Shown: positions 42,638-50,657 of the stretch, piece by piece
How positions within the stretch are numbered: position 1 is the stretch's first letter
Layout: each line of letters starts with the position of its first letter
DNA from: Pseudomonas promysalinigenes
Lineage (GTDB): Bacteria > Pseudomonadota > Gammaproteobacteria > Pseudomonadales > Pseudomonadaceae
Reading direction: 5' to 3'
Length of the DNA: 64,000 nt
NCBI RefSeq assembly: GCF_014269025.2
Contig: NZ_CP077094.1
Span: 1,612,001-1,676,000 of the forward strand
The notes under the pieces: generated by a model
The model's input: the letters and a program-made list of their open reading frames with translations, nothing else
Databases searched by the model: none
Told to the model about the DNA's origin: nothing
Position numbers and translations under genes: made by a program

Positions 42638-43153
42638 ATGGCCCAGGAACTCTACACCCGTACCAATCAGAAACTGTTCTTCGCAGGGCTCGCCCTTGAA
42701 TCAATGGCCAAGGCTGAACAAAGCCAGGCCATGAACGCTCAAGGCATGGTTCAGGCCGAACGAGAGTCAGCTTTGTTCCATCTTTATGGCGCACTGCTGG
42801 GCCTGTGTCATGAAATCGGTGGGTTCTATCGCCTGCCGGTGGTGGCGTCGGTCGAGCAGGCGCTGGATGACGACGCATTGAACTCTATCGCCATCCCGGA
42901 AGTGGCCGAGATGCTGGAGCTGGTTCGCCAGCGAGAAACCTGGTTGGCGCAATTGTTGAGTGCTTATAGTGATTTGTTCCGACCACCGGTCGCCATCAAA
43001 GCACCGAAAACCGATGTCACCCAGCCGCTGATACAGGCCGTGAATCTCGACAAGGCTGAGCCTGCGGTGCTTTCCAGGAAGGTGCTGGAAAGCTGGCGCA
43101 ACGATCTTAAAGGCTTGGTGAGGCGTTTTCGCGACGCGTTGAGTGAGTGCTGA
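42638..43153 (+). CDS. Conserved alpha-helical protein (DUF6586-like)
   Basis: A 171-residue soluble, mostly helical protein (MAQELYTRTNQKLFFAGLAL...). I believe it belongs to a Pseudomonas-restricted family labelled DUF6586; function unknown. GGGAGG lies 13 nt before ATG 42638. It occupies the conserved slot between topA and sulA-lexA, as in P. aeruginosa. Confidence 0.8.
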   Translation: MAQELYTRTNQKLFFAGLALESMAKAEQSQAMNAQGMVQAERESALFHLYGALLGLCHEIGGFYRLPVVASVEQALDDDALNSIAIPEVAEMLELVRQRETWLAQLLSAYSDLFRPPVAIKAPKTDVTQPLIQAVNLDKAEPAVLSRKVLESWRNDLKGLVRRFRDALSEC

Positions 43154-43203
43154 TCACCTCAGTGGCTGTTACACTAGCAGCCTTTCGTGGAGAACTGCCC
43201 TAT

Positions 43204-43437
43204 ATGTCTACGTCGTTTCTGGAAATTGTCGAGTTGCCTGATGGCCGTATCGAGCTGCGTCGCGCCGAGGATGAAGGCTCCCTGGTAACCCTGGATTTTT
43301 CGGAAGACGCCAAGGCGTTTTTGCAGGGCCAACACGTCGAAGTCGCCAAAGCCATGTTGAGCGTTGGGGTACAGATGGCAGGTCGGCTAGTGGATGGCGA
43401 GCTGGAACGCGACGAAGGGCCGCGTGTACTGCACTGA
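43204..43437 (+). CDS. Small conserved hypothetical protein
   Basis: A 77-residue acidic protein (MSTSFLEIVELPDGRIELRR...) without membrane segments or recognised motifs. It is conserved in position next to sulA-lexA in pseudomonads as far as I recall. A GGAGAA site lies about 11 nt before ATG 43204. It is convergent with sulA and shares the following terminator. Confidence 0.8.
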   Translation: MSTSFLEIVELPDGRIELRRAEDEGSLVTLDFSEDAKAFLQGQHVEVAKAMLSVGVQMAGRLVDGELERDEGPRVLH

Positions 43438-43464
43438 CGCCTCTACTCGTACAGCGCTACAGAC

Positions 43465-43505
43465 AAAAGCCTGAATGTCAGCCGAGGCGGACGTTCAGGC
43501 TTTTT
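43465..43505. terminator. Shared terminator that overlaps the end of sulA
   Basis: AAAAGCCTGAA (43465-43475) pairs with TTCAGGCTTTT (43494-43504), with further GTC/GAC pairs inside and T-runs on both strands. The sulA stop codon (43478-43480) lies inside the left arm, so termination of the SOS operon uses its last codons. Confidence 0.85.
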
Positions 43506-43954
43506 GCGTTTCCAATGCTGGCGGCACGCAGCAGTTGTTGGCGAGCAGTCGCATTGACGCAGCCAAGCCAGCTGACCACCGTGTGGCTATGGCCCAGACG
43601 CAGGGCTTGGCAGGCCAATTGAAGCGCGCTTTGATTGCCGTTCGGTTGCAGCAGCAGAATGCGTTCGCGGTTCAACCCGGCATCCCGTAGCCAGGCCTGG
43701 GTGAGACTGGCGGGAGGAGCGATTAGCGTCAACCAGCGGGCTTCGGCCTCTTCGCTCAGTTCGCGTAACACCGGTGCCAGCAGGTTCTGGCAATGTTCGG
43801 GCGCGCCACGCAGGGTCAGTTCACTGAAAAGCTCAGGATGGCTGTGCTTGCGTACCTGCTGACTCGCCTTTAGCCCTGGGAGGACTGGCTGGGCCAGGAA
43901 CGCTTCGAACAGCGGAAGCTGGACTTGCTGATGTGCTTGAATGGACTGCTGCAT
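43478..43954 (-). CDS. sulA: SOS cell-division inhibitor SulA
   Basis: A 158-residue SulA of the Pseudomonas type, which blocks FtsZ assembly during DNA damage. It includes WLTLIAPPASLTQAWL and ILLLQPNGNQSALQLACQAL, the conserved RecA-fold-like core. GGAGG is placed 5 nt before ATG 43954. It follows lexA by 13 bp and has no promoter of its own visible, so it is controlled by the two LexA boxes ahead of lexA. Confidence 0.92.
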   Translation of the reverse strand: MQQSIQAHQQVQLPLFEAFLAQPVLPGLKASQQVRKHSHPELFSELTLRGAPEHCQNLLAPVLRELSEEAEARWLTLIAPPASLTQAWLRDAGLNRERILLLQPNGNQSALQLACQALRLGHSHTVVSWLGCVNATARQQLLRAASIGNAKSLNVRLG

Positions 43955-43967
43955 GACGCCTCCTAGA

Positions 43968-44576
43968 TCAGCGACGAATGACACCGACACTCAAACCCTC
44001 GATCACCAGTTCCTGTTCTTTCAGGTCGACTTCGATGGGGGCGAACTCGGGGTTTTCAGCGATCAGCCAGACCTTGCTGCCTTCACGCTTGAAGCGCTTG
44101 ACGGTCACCTCATCGCCGATACGAGCAACGACGATCTGGCCGTTGCGGGCCTCGCGACATGTGTGTACTGCCAGCAGGTCGCCGTCGAAAATGCCGACGT
44201 CCTTCATGCTCATGCCGTGCACACGCAATAAATAGTCGGCTCGGGGGTGGAAGAAGGCCGGGTTGATGTTGCAGGATTGCTCGATATGCTGCTCGGCAAG
44301 GATCGGTGCGCCGGCAGCCACCCGGCCAATGATCGGCAAGCCGTTCTCTTCGGCTTTAGCCTCGACGCCCGGGATCCGGATGCCGCGGGAAGCCCCTGGG
44401 GTCATCTCGATAGCGCCTTTACGGGCGAGAGCTTTAAGATGCTCCTCGGCGGCATTGGGCGATTTGAAACCCAGCTCCTGAGCGATTTCCGCGCGGGTGG
44501 GGGGAAAGCCGTTTTCTTCGAGGCAGCGTTTGATGAAGGCCAGGATCTCGGCTTGGCGTGGCGTCAGTTTCAACAT
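43968..44576 (-). CDS. lexA: LexA repressor
   Basis: A 202-residue SOS repressor. The N-terminal winged helix ([34 protein letters not shown]) binds LexA boxes; the cleavage site Ala-Gly is in [11 protein letters not shown]; the catalytic Ser and Lys are in [11 protein letters not shown] and [20 protein letters not shown] region of the S24 peptidase domain. Autoregulated through two boxes directly upstream. Co-transcribed with sulA. Confidence 0.97.
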   Translation of the reverse strand: MLKLTPRQAEILAFIKRCLEENGFPPTRAEIAQELGFKSPNAAEEHLKALARKGAIEMTPGASRGIRIPGVEAKAEENGLPIIGRVAAGAPILAEQHIEQSCNINPAFFHPRADYLLRVHGMSMKDVGIFDGDLLAVHTCREARNGQIVVARIGDEVTVKRFKREGSKVWLIAENPEFAPIEVDLKEQELVIEGLSVGVIRR

Positions 44577-44586
44577 GGCGGGCGCT

Positions 44587-44602
44587 CTGTCTTTTTATAC
44601 AG
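44587..44602. promoter_or_regulatory. LexA box 1 of lexA-sulA
   Basis: CTGTCTTTTTATACAG, an exact CTGT-N8-ACAG, 11 bp upstream of the lexA start. Confidence 0.92.
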
Positions 44603-44605
44603 TGA

Positions 44606-44621
44606 CTGGGATTATATACAG
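44606..44621. promoter_or_regulatory. LexA box 2 of lexA-sulA
   Basis: CTGGGATTATATACAG, one mismatch from CTGT-N8-ACAG, centred 19 bp from box 1, so the two dimers would lie on nearly the same helical face. Confidence 0.85.
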
Positions 44622-44740
44622 TACTGGATGCGCTGCAAGCACAATGAACCCTAAATGGTGCAGCAATGCGCTTGCAGCTCTTGGTCAAGCGCTTTTAAAT
44701 GGCGACCGCCCAGTCACCGAGCCTTGACAGGAGGAGGGCT

Positions 44741-44767
44741 GAAACGTATGTTTCAAACACCTGTTTG
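44741..44767. promoter_or_regulatory. Tandem overlapping PsrA boxes upstream of psrA
   Basis: GAAAC-GTAT-GTTTC (44741-44754) and CAAAC-ACCT-GTTTG (44754-44767) are both exact matches to the PsrA consensus (G/C)AAAC-N4-GTTT(G/C) and share base 44754. They end 21 bp before the psrA start, consistent with autorepression. Confidence 0.88.
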
Positions 44768-44788
44768 TCTCTGTCTGGCGGAGTTGTG

Positions 44789-45496
44789 ATGGCCCAATCT
44801 GAAACCGTGGAACGCATTCTCGATGCTGCCGAGCAGTTGTTCGCGGAAAGAGGCTTTGCGGAAACCTCATTGCGGCTGATCACCAGCAAGGCGGGGGTCA
44901 ATCTGGCAGCGGTGAACTACCACTTCGGCTCGAAGAAGGCGCTGATCCAGGCGGTCTTCTCGCGTTTTCTCGGGCCGTTCTGCGCAAGCCTGGAGCGTGA
45001 ACTGGAACGCCGTCAGGCAAAGCCTGAACAAAAGCCCAGCCTTGAAGAACTACTTGAAATGCTCGTGGAGCAGGCGCTGGTCGTGCAGCCTCGCAGCAAC
45101 AACGATCTGTCGATTTTCATGCGTTTGCTGGGCCTGGCTTTCAGTCAGAGCCAAGGCCACTTGCGCCGCTATCTTGAAGATATGTACGGCAAGGTGTTCC
45201 GCCGCTACATGCTGTTGGTCAACGAAGCCGCGCCGCGCATTCCTCCGCTCGAGTTGTTCTGGCGTGTGCACTTCATGCTGGGCGCCGCGGCCTTCAGCAT
45301 GTCCGGGATCAAGGCACTGCGCGCCATTGCCGAGACCGATTTCGGTATCAACACCTCCATAGAGCAGGTCATGCGCCTCATGGTGCCGTTCCTGGCTGCT
45401 GGCATGCGCGCCGACAGCGGAGTCACCGATAGCGCCATGGCCAGCGCTCAACTGCGCCCCCGTAGCAAAACCGGTAGCTCGACGGTCAAGGCCTAA
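44789..45496 (+). CDS. psrA: TetR-family fatty-acid-responsive regulator PsrA
   Basis: A 235-residue TetR regulator. The N-terminal helix-turn-helix (ITSKAGVNLAAVNYHFGSKK) and the sequence MAQSETVERILDAAEQLF are those I know for Pseudomonas PsrA, which represses itself and beta-oxidation genes, activates rpoS, and is released by long-chain fatty acids. GGAG precedes ATG 44789. Neighbourhood (lexA upstream on the opposite strand, nagZ downstream) and the two exact boxes in front confirm the assignment. Confidence 0.95.
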   Translation: MAQSETVERILDAAEQLFAERGFAETSLRLITSKAGVNLAAVNYHFGSKKALIQAVFSRFLGPFCASLERELERRQAKPEQKPSLEELLEMLVEQALVVQPRSNNDLSIFMRLLGLAFSQSQGHLRRYLEDMYGKVFRRYMLLVNEAAPRIPPLELFWRVHFMLGAAAFSMSGIKALRAIAETDFGINTSIEQVMRLMVPFLAAGMRADSGVTDSAMASAQLRPRSKTGSSTVKA

Positions 45497-45626
45497 GGGT
45501 GCGCGAGGCAGGGCGCTTGAGCTAAGCTAGCGCCCATGCCTGACCCCTTCGCTGCACGTACCCCATCGTCTGACAGTGCTTTTGCGGCTTTGCCCAAGGG
45601 CTGTATGCGTGCGCCTGACTGGTCCG

Positions 45627-45647
45627 GCCTTGCATCCTTTGCAAGGC
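45627..45647. repeat. Hairpin between psrA and nagZ
   Basis: GCCTTGC-ATCCTTT-GCAAGGC, a perfect 7-bp stem 39 bp before nagZ. No T-run follows immediately; may end psrA transcripts or lie in the nagZ leader. Confidence 0.5.
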
Positions 45648-45685
45648 GCGTCCAGTGTCTTTGTTCTCGTAATTAAGGATTGCCC

Positions 45686-46696
45686 ATGACTGCCAGCCTG
45701 CAAGGCTCTCTAATGGTAGATATCGCCGGTAAGTGGCTGACTGCCGAGGACCGCATGCTCCTGCGCCAGCCGCAAGTGGCCGGCCTGATCATCTTCGCCC
45801 GCAACATCGACAGCCCTCGCCAAGTGCGCGAGCTTTGCGCTTCGATCCGCGCCATCCGCCCTGACCTGATACTTGCGGTCGATCAGGAGGGCGGGCGTGT
45901 ACAGCGTCTGCGCCAGGGCTTCGTGCGCCTGCCTGCGATGCGCGCCATTGCTGATAATGCCAATGCCGAGTATTTGGCCGAGCAGTGCGGTTGGTTGATG
46001 GCGACCGAGGTGTTGGCTGTTGGTCTGGATTTAAGCTTCGCCCCAGTGCTGGACCTGGATCATCAGCGCAGCGCGGTGGTTGGCAGCCGTGCATTCGAGG
46101 GCGATCCGCTGCGTGCTACGCAGTTGGCTGGCGCATTCATCCGCGGCATGAACGCTGCGGGCATGGCAGCCTGTGGCAAGCATTTCCCTGGGCATGGTTG
46201 GGCTGAGGCCGATTCGCACGTGGCGATCCCGGTCGACGAGCGCAGCCTGGATCAGTTGCGCCAAGCCGATCTGGTGCCATTCTCTCGGCTAAGCGGACAG
46301 TTGGCTGCTGTGATGCCTGCGCATGTCATCTATCCGCAGGTAGACAACCAGCCGGCAGGGTTCTCGCGGCGCTGGCTGCAGGGCATCCTGCGCGGCGAGC
46401 TGGGCTTTGAGGGGGTCATTTTCAGTGACGATCTGTCCATGGCTGGCGCGCACGTGGTGGGTGATGCTGCCAGCCGTATCGAGGCGGCTCTGAGCGCCGG
46501 TTGCGACATGGGCCTGGTGTGCAATGATCGGGCGGCGGCCGAGTTGGCACTGACCGCGGCGCAGCGTTTGAAGGTCAAGCCGTCGCCGCGCATCGCGCAG
46601 ATGCGCGGGCGTGGTTTTGCCCGCACCGATTATCGCCAGCAGCCGCGTTGGCTTGAGGCGTTGGGTGTCTTGAGAGATGCGCAGCTGGTTGATTGA
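45686..46696 (+). CDS. nagZ: Beta-N-acetylhexosaminidase NagZ
   Basis: A 336-residue GH3 enzyme that removes GlcNAc from anhydromuropeptides during peptidoglycan recycling, affecting AmpC induction. The NagZ signature KHFPGHGWAEADSH with its catalytic His and the nucleophile Asp in GVIFSDDLSMAGA are present, as are AVDQEGGRVQRLR and MPAHVIYPQ. AAGGA precedes ATG 45686. It acts downstream of lytic transglycosylases such as the Slt in this window. Confidence 0.96.
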   Translation: MTASLQGSLMVDIAGKWLTAEDRMLLRQPQVAGLIIFARNIDSPRQVRELCASIRAIRPDLILAVDQEGGRVQRLRQGFVRLPAMRAIADNANAEYLAEQCGWLMATEVLAVGLDLSFAPVLDLDHQRSAVVGSRAFEGDPLRATQLAGAFIRGMNAAGMAACGKHFPGHGWAEADSHVAIPVDERSLDQLRQADLVPFSRLSGQLAAVMPAHVIYPQVDNQPAGFSRRWLQGILRGELGFEGVIFSDDLSMAGAHVVGDAASRIEAALSAGCDMGLVCNDRAAAELALTAAQRLKVKPSPRIAQMRGRGFARTDYRQQPRWLEALGVLRDAQLVD

Positions 46697-46762
46697 TCGA
46701 TGCTCAAAGCGGGCCTGCCCTAGCGGGGTCATCTGCCTAGGTCGGCAGGCGTTGTAGCGGGC

Positions 46763-49700
46763 CTAGCGGCCCCGCTTGCCGGGCAGCGGGGCAAACAGTG
46801 CCTCGATTTCTTCATCGCCCAGACGCCAATGCCCCGCCTGGCCACCATCGAGCAGGCTCGCCGCCAGTGAGGCCTTTTCTTGCTGCAGCGCCTGGATCTT
46901 TTCTTCCACCGTGCCTCGGGTAATCAGCTTGAAGACGAACACCGGCTTGTCCTGACCGATACGGTAGGCGCGGTCAGTCGCCTGGTTCTCGCTGGCTGGG
47001 TTCCACCACGGGTCGAAGTGGATCACGGTGTCGGCCCTGGTAAGGTTCAGCCCCACTCCACCGGCCTTGAGGCTGATCAGGAACACCTCGCTTTCACCTT
47101 GCTGGAATTGCTGCACTGGAGTACGCCGGTCGCGGGTTTCGCCGGTAAGCAAGCTATAGCGGATTTTGCGCTTATCGAGTTCTTGCTCGATAAGCGCCAG
47201 CATGGAGGTGAACTGTGAGAACAGCAGCACCCGACGGCCCTCACTCAGAAGCTCATCAAGCATCTCCAGTAACGCACCAAGTTTACCTTTGTCGGCTTGG
47301 TTGCCCTTTGTCTCGACACCTTTGACCAGCCGCAGGTCGCAGCATACCTGGCGCAGTTTGAGCAGAGCATCGAGGATCACGATCTGGCTGCGCGATGCGC
47401 CATTGCGCGCGATTTCGTCGCGGACTTTTTTGTCCATGGCAACGCGCACCGCTTCGTAAGTGTCGCGCTGGGCATCACTGAGATCGACCCAGTGCACCAT
47501 CTCGGTCTTGGCTGGCAGCTCGGTGGCCACTTGCTCCTTGGTACGGCGCAGCAGGAAAGGCCGCACTCGGTTGGCCAAGTGCGCCAGGCGTTCGGTGTCG
47601 GCGTGGCGTTCGATTGGGTTACGGTAATCCTGGTTGAAGCGCTTCACGTCGCCCAGCCAACCAGGCATCAGGAAGTTGAAGATCGACCACAGTTCGCCCA
47701 GGTTGTTTTCCATTGGTGTGCCAGTCAGGCACAAGCGCTGGTTGGCCTGCAGTTCACACACGGCCTGGGCGGCCTTGCTGGTACTGCTCTTGATGTTCTG
47801 CGCCTCGTCCAGCACCAGCACATGCCAGGCTTGCGCGCGCAGTTGCTCAAGGTCCCGAGGAACCAAGGCGTAGGTCGTCAATATCAGGTCGTACTCATGC
47901 AGCTTGGCGAAATGCTTACTGCGGCCGGGGCCGTGCAGGGCTAGCACGCGAAGGTTTGGAGCAAAGCGCTTGGCTTCGTCCAGCCAGTTAGGCACCAGGC
48001 TGGTAGGCATCACCGCCAGTGCCGGGGCGTTCAAGCGCCCTGACTGTTTTTCCAGCAGCAGGTGGGCCAGAGTCTGCAGCGTCTTGCCGAGCCCCATGTC
48101 ATCGCCAAGGATGCCGCCGGTGCCCATTTCACGTAGCGCCTGAAGCCAGTTCAGACCTTGCTGCTGGTAAGGGCGCAGGCTGGCCTTGAGCCCGCTCGGC
48201 ACTTCGACCTGCAGGTCGCGGGCATCACGAAGGCGCCGACCGAGATCGCGTACGTGGGCGCCGCCCTCCCAGTGCAGGGGCAGGTGATCGATGTCGTTCA
48301 GGCGTGCGGCATCGGCGCGGTCCAGGCGTAGGGTTGGGCCGACCGCGTCCTCGTGTAGATAAAGCTCACCCAAGGTGCCCATGACAGCCTTGATGCGGCC
48401 GTAGGGCAGCGCGACGCGTAACGCTGGGCTGTCCAGGCGCCCGCGATTGAGGTCGATCAGCAGGTGTTCGTCGTCGCTGCGCCGCGCCAGCTCGCTAGGG
48501 CGCAACAGCTCAGGATTGTTTCGCAGCAACTGCAGCACGATCGGCAATAGGCTGTGGCGCTGGCCTTCGACCACGATCCCCAGCTCCAGGTCGAACCATT
48601 CGTGGCCAGGCGCTTCGTCGATACTGGCGTACCAGTCGTCCACCTCCTGCAGGTTGAAGGCGAAGTCGCGGTGTATATCGATCTCCCAGCCCGCCTCGCG
48701 TAGGCGTGGCAAACCGTCGCGGGCGAAGCGCAGCCAGGCTTCGTCGTCGGGCAGTTGCAACATTTCACCCGCGCTGTCGGGTAAGGCCTTGCTCTGGCGG
48801 GTGGCAGGTTTGAAGCCCAGGTCACGCAGCACCTTGCGTATGGCCTGCTCGGCCTGGGGCTGGCGGCGGATGCGCTGGCTGGTGGCCGCGACCAGTCGAG
48901 TCAGTGGCTTGTCATCGTTGCCCGTGGCGCGCAACCCATCGTAGTCGAATGCCAGCGCGGCGCGGTGTTGCATCTGCCGTTGCATGCGGCCGGTCTTGGG
49001 CATGTAGGCGCTGAATTCCAGGCTGCCCAGCGTCAGGTGGGGCCGGGGTTGCAGGTCGTCGACCCATTGTTCGCTCAGTGTGGTCGGGGTGGGCAGTTGG
49101 TGGTTCAAGGCATTGAGCTTGTGGCTGAGTGGCACGACGAGGTGTTCCGGGATATCAGGAGCGATGGTCAGTTGCAGAGCGATGTGCGGATCGAGATTGT
49201 GTTCGAGCTTGCCAACTTCGCCGTTGATGATGTCCAGGTAGTACAGCGGCACAAGCGCAATCACGCAGTTGAGCGGGGTTTGGCCGTGATACCAGACCCC
49301 TCGATAGTAGCCATTTTCCAAGCGCACCCAGCGAAATTCCGCCGTCAGCGTGGTGCCTTCGCGCAGCAGCGGCATGTTATCGAGGCAGAGCAGCCGTTCG
49401 GTATCCAGCATGCGCTGGAACAGCTCGCCGCCTTCCTGGCCCTTGAGCGAGTAACCCCGCTCTTGGTTGCCATTCTGGTTGAGCGCCGAAAGCAAGCGCA
49501 GAATGCGCAGGTCTTCTCCCTTCACGAAACTTGGAGGGTTGTAAAGCAATTCGTAAAGTGACTGCACACGGCTAAAGCGCAGGCCTTGTTCTTCGCGTAT
49601 GCCTTTACGCACCCGCACGGCGCAACCCGGCTCATCGCTCAAGACAATCTGGTAGCAGACCATGCGCCCGCGCTTGTCGGGTGCATCGCCAGACGCCTGG

Positions 49701-50071
49701 TTGGGGGGCTCGAGGCTGTTGAGCCAGTGCTGCAAATTGGCAGGCAGTGCGTTATCGTCATGCCGGGCTATGGCGTCAGACTCGCCTAGAACCAACAGGG
49801 CCGCCGCGCAATGCTTGCAGTTTTGCCCCACCGGGCAGCTGCATTGGCCACGTACATGACAACGCCCAGCAATAGCGGTGAGGGTGATTTTCTGGCGGTA
49901 CTGGCTATTCCCGCTGCCGCTGCAACTGGCCTCGATGAGCGGGCCACTGCATTGTTCGATTTTGACACGGCCCTCTTGGGCGTAGCGCGCGCCGCGTTGC
50001 AGTACCGCTTCGGAGAACGACTGGACCCAATTCGGATACTCGTGCAGCAATTGCAGAGCGGCGCGGCTCAT
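46763..50071 (-). CDS. SWIM-domain SNF2-family helicase
   Basis: A 1102-residue SNF2/RapA-like DNA translocase. An N-terminal SWIM zinc finger (CSCPVGQNCKH, pattern CxC...CxH) at about residue 77 is followed by a long unassigned region, then a helicase core from about 640: Walker A GGILGDDMGLGKTLQ, Walker B LVLDEAQNIKSS, motif III LTGTPMENN, and motifs V and VI KAGGVGLNLTRAD and ATDRAYRIGQDKP. It has no nuclease or methylase domain. Start ATG 50071 lies 4 bp after the stop of the csiV-like gene, and mfd precedes that, so all three are likely one transcript. Role unknown; a DNA repair or transcription-linked role is inferred from context. Confidence 0.9.
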   Translation of the reverse strand: MSRAALQLLHEYPNWVQSFSEAVLQRGARYAQEGRVKIEQCSGPLIEASCSGSGNSQYRQKITLTAIAGRCHVRGQCSCPVGQNCKHCAAALLVLGESDAIARHDDNALPANLQHWLNSLEPPNQASGDAPDKRGRMVCYQIVLSDEPGCAVRVRKGIREEQGLRFSRVQSLYELLYNPPSFVKGEDLRILRLLSALNQNGNQERGYSLKGQEGGELFQRMLDTERLLCLDNMPLLREGTTLTAEFRWVRLENGYYRGVWYHGQTPLNCVIALVPLYYLDIINGEVGKLEHNLDPHIALQLTIAPDIPEHLVVPLSHKLNALNHQLPTPTTLSEQWVDDLQPRPHLTLGSLEFSAYMPKTGRMQRQMQHRAALAFDYDGLRATGNDDKPLTRLVAATSQRIRRQPQAEQAIRKVLRDLGFKPATRQSKALPDSAGEMLQLPDDEAWLRFARDGLPRLREAGWEIDIHRDFAFNLQEVDDWYASIDEAPGHEWFDLELGIVVEGQRHSLLPIVLQLLRNNPELLRPSELARRSDDEHLLIDLNRGRLDSPALRVALPYGRIKAVMGTLGELYLHEDAVGPTLRLDRADAARLNDIDHLPLHWEGGAHVRDLGRRLRDARDLQVEVPSGLKASLRPYQQQGLNWLQALREMGTGGILGDDMGLGKTLQTLAHLLLEKQSGRLNAPALAVMPTSLVPNWLDEAKRFAPNLRVLALHGPGRSKHFAKLHEYDLILTTYALVPRDLEQLRAQAWHVLVLDEAQNIKSSTSKAAQAVCELQANQRLCLTGTPMENNLGELWSIFNFLMPGWLGDVKRFNQDYRNPIERHADTERLAHLANRVRPFLLRRTKEQVATELPAKTEMVHWVDLSDAQRDTYEAVRVAMDKKVRDEIARNGASRSQIVILDALLKLRQVCCDLRLVKGVETKGNQADKGKLGALLEMLDELLSEGRRVLLFSQFTSMLALIEQELDKRKIRYSLLTGETRDRRTPVQQFQQGESEVFLISLKAGGVGLNLTRADTVIHFDPWWNPASENQATDRAYRIGQDKPVFVFKLITRGTVEEKIQALQQEKASLAASLLDGGQAGHWRLGDEEIEALFAPLPGKRGR

Positions 50072-50075
50072 GAGG

Positions 50076-50648
50076 TCACTGCTCCATCATCTCCGGATCC
50101 ATCGCGGGCATTTTCGGCGTACCCGGCGGCGTGATTTTCAGCAGCAGCGCCAGGTGGCCGCCATCAAGGAAGGTCAGCTGACCGCCTTTGATGGTGCTGT
50201 TGCTCTGCTTGAATTGCTCGCTCTGCAGCACATTGCCGTTACTGTCGAGCTGGTTGACCCAGAGGTTAGCAGCCACGGCAATGAAGCGCCCTTGGGTGAT
50301 GGTCAGGTTGCCTTCGATGGGGAAGTGCCCGAACTGCTCTGCACCGTCGCCCAAGGCAACGCGGCTTGGTTCGCTGCCCACTGCTTGCTGCCAAGCCTTG
50401 TGCAGCAGCACGGTATAGTCGGCAGTGGCTTGCAGGCGAGTGGCTTCGTCCTTGAGCGCAGGTGGGCGTTCGGCGTCCTTGGCCAGGCGTGGGGCGCCTG
50501 CGCTCCAATCCTCCGGGGCGAAGGGGCTGGTGAAGGCAGGCACGTTGTTCTGCCGCACCAGCATCATTTCTACCTGATACATCCCTTCGGCGAAGGCCCC
50601 TGGCGCGAACAGCGCCAGCAGCAGGGTCAGGCAACGGATGGCACGCAT
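50076..50648 (-). CDS. CsiV-family protein
   Basis: A 190-residue exported protein: signal peptide ending near GAFA, then EGMYQVEMMLVRQNN, the conserved opening of the CsiV family, and ITQGRFIAVAANLWVNQL later. CsiV is known in Shewanella as an accessory protein for quorum/phenotypic control? I do not rely on that; the function here is unknown. AGGAAG precedes ATG 50648, 9 bp after mfd. Confidence 0.75.
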   Translation of the reverse strand: MRAIRCLTLLLALFAPGAFAEGMYQVEMMLVRQNNVPAFTSPFAPEDWSAGAPRLAKDAERPPALKDEATRLQATADYTVLLHKAWQQAVGSEPSRVALGDGAEQFGHFPIEGNLTITQGRFIAVAANLWVNQLDSNGNVLQSEQFKQSNSTIKGGQLTFLDGGHLALLLKITPPGTPKMPAMDPEMMEQ

Positions 50649-50657
50649 GGATCTTCC

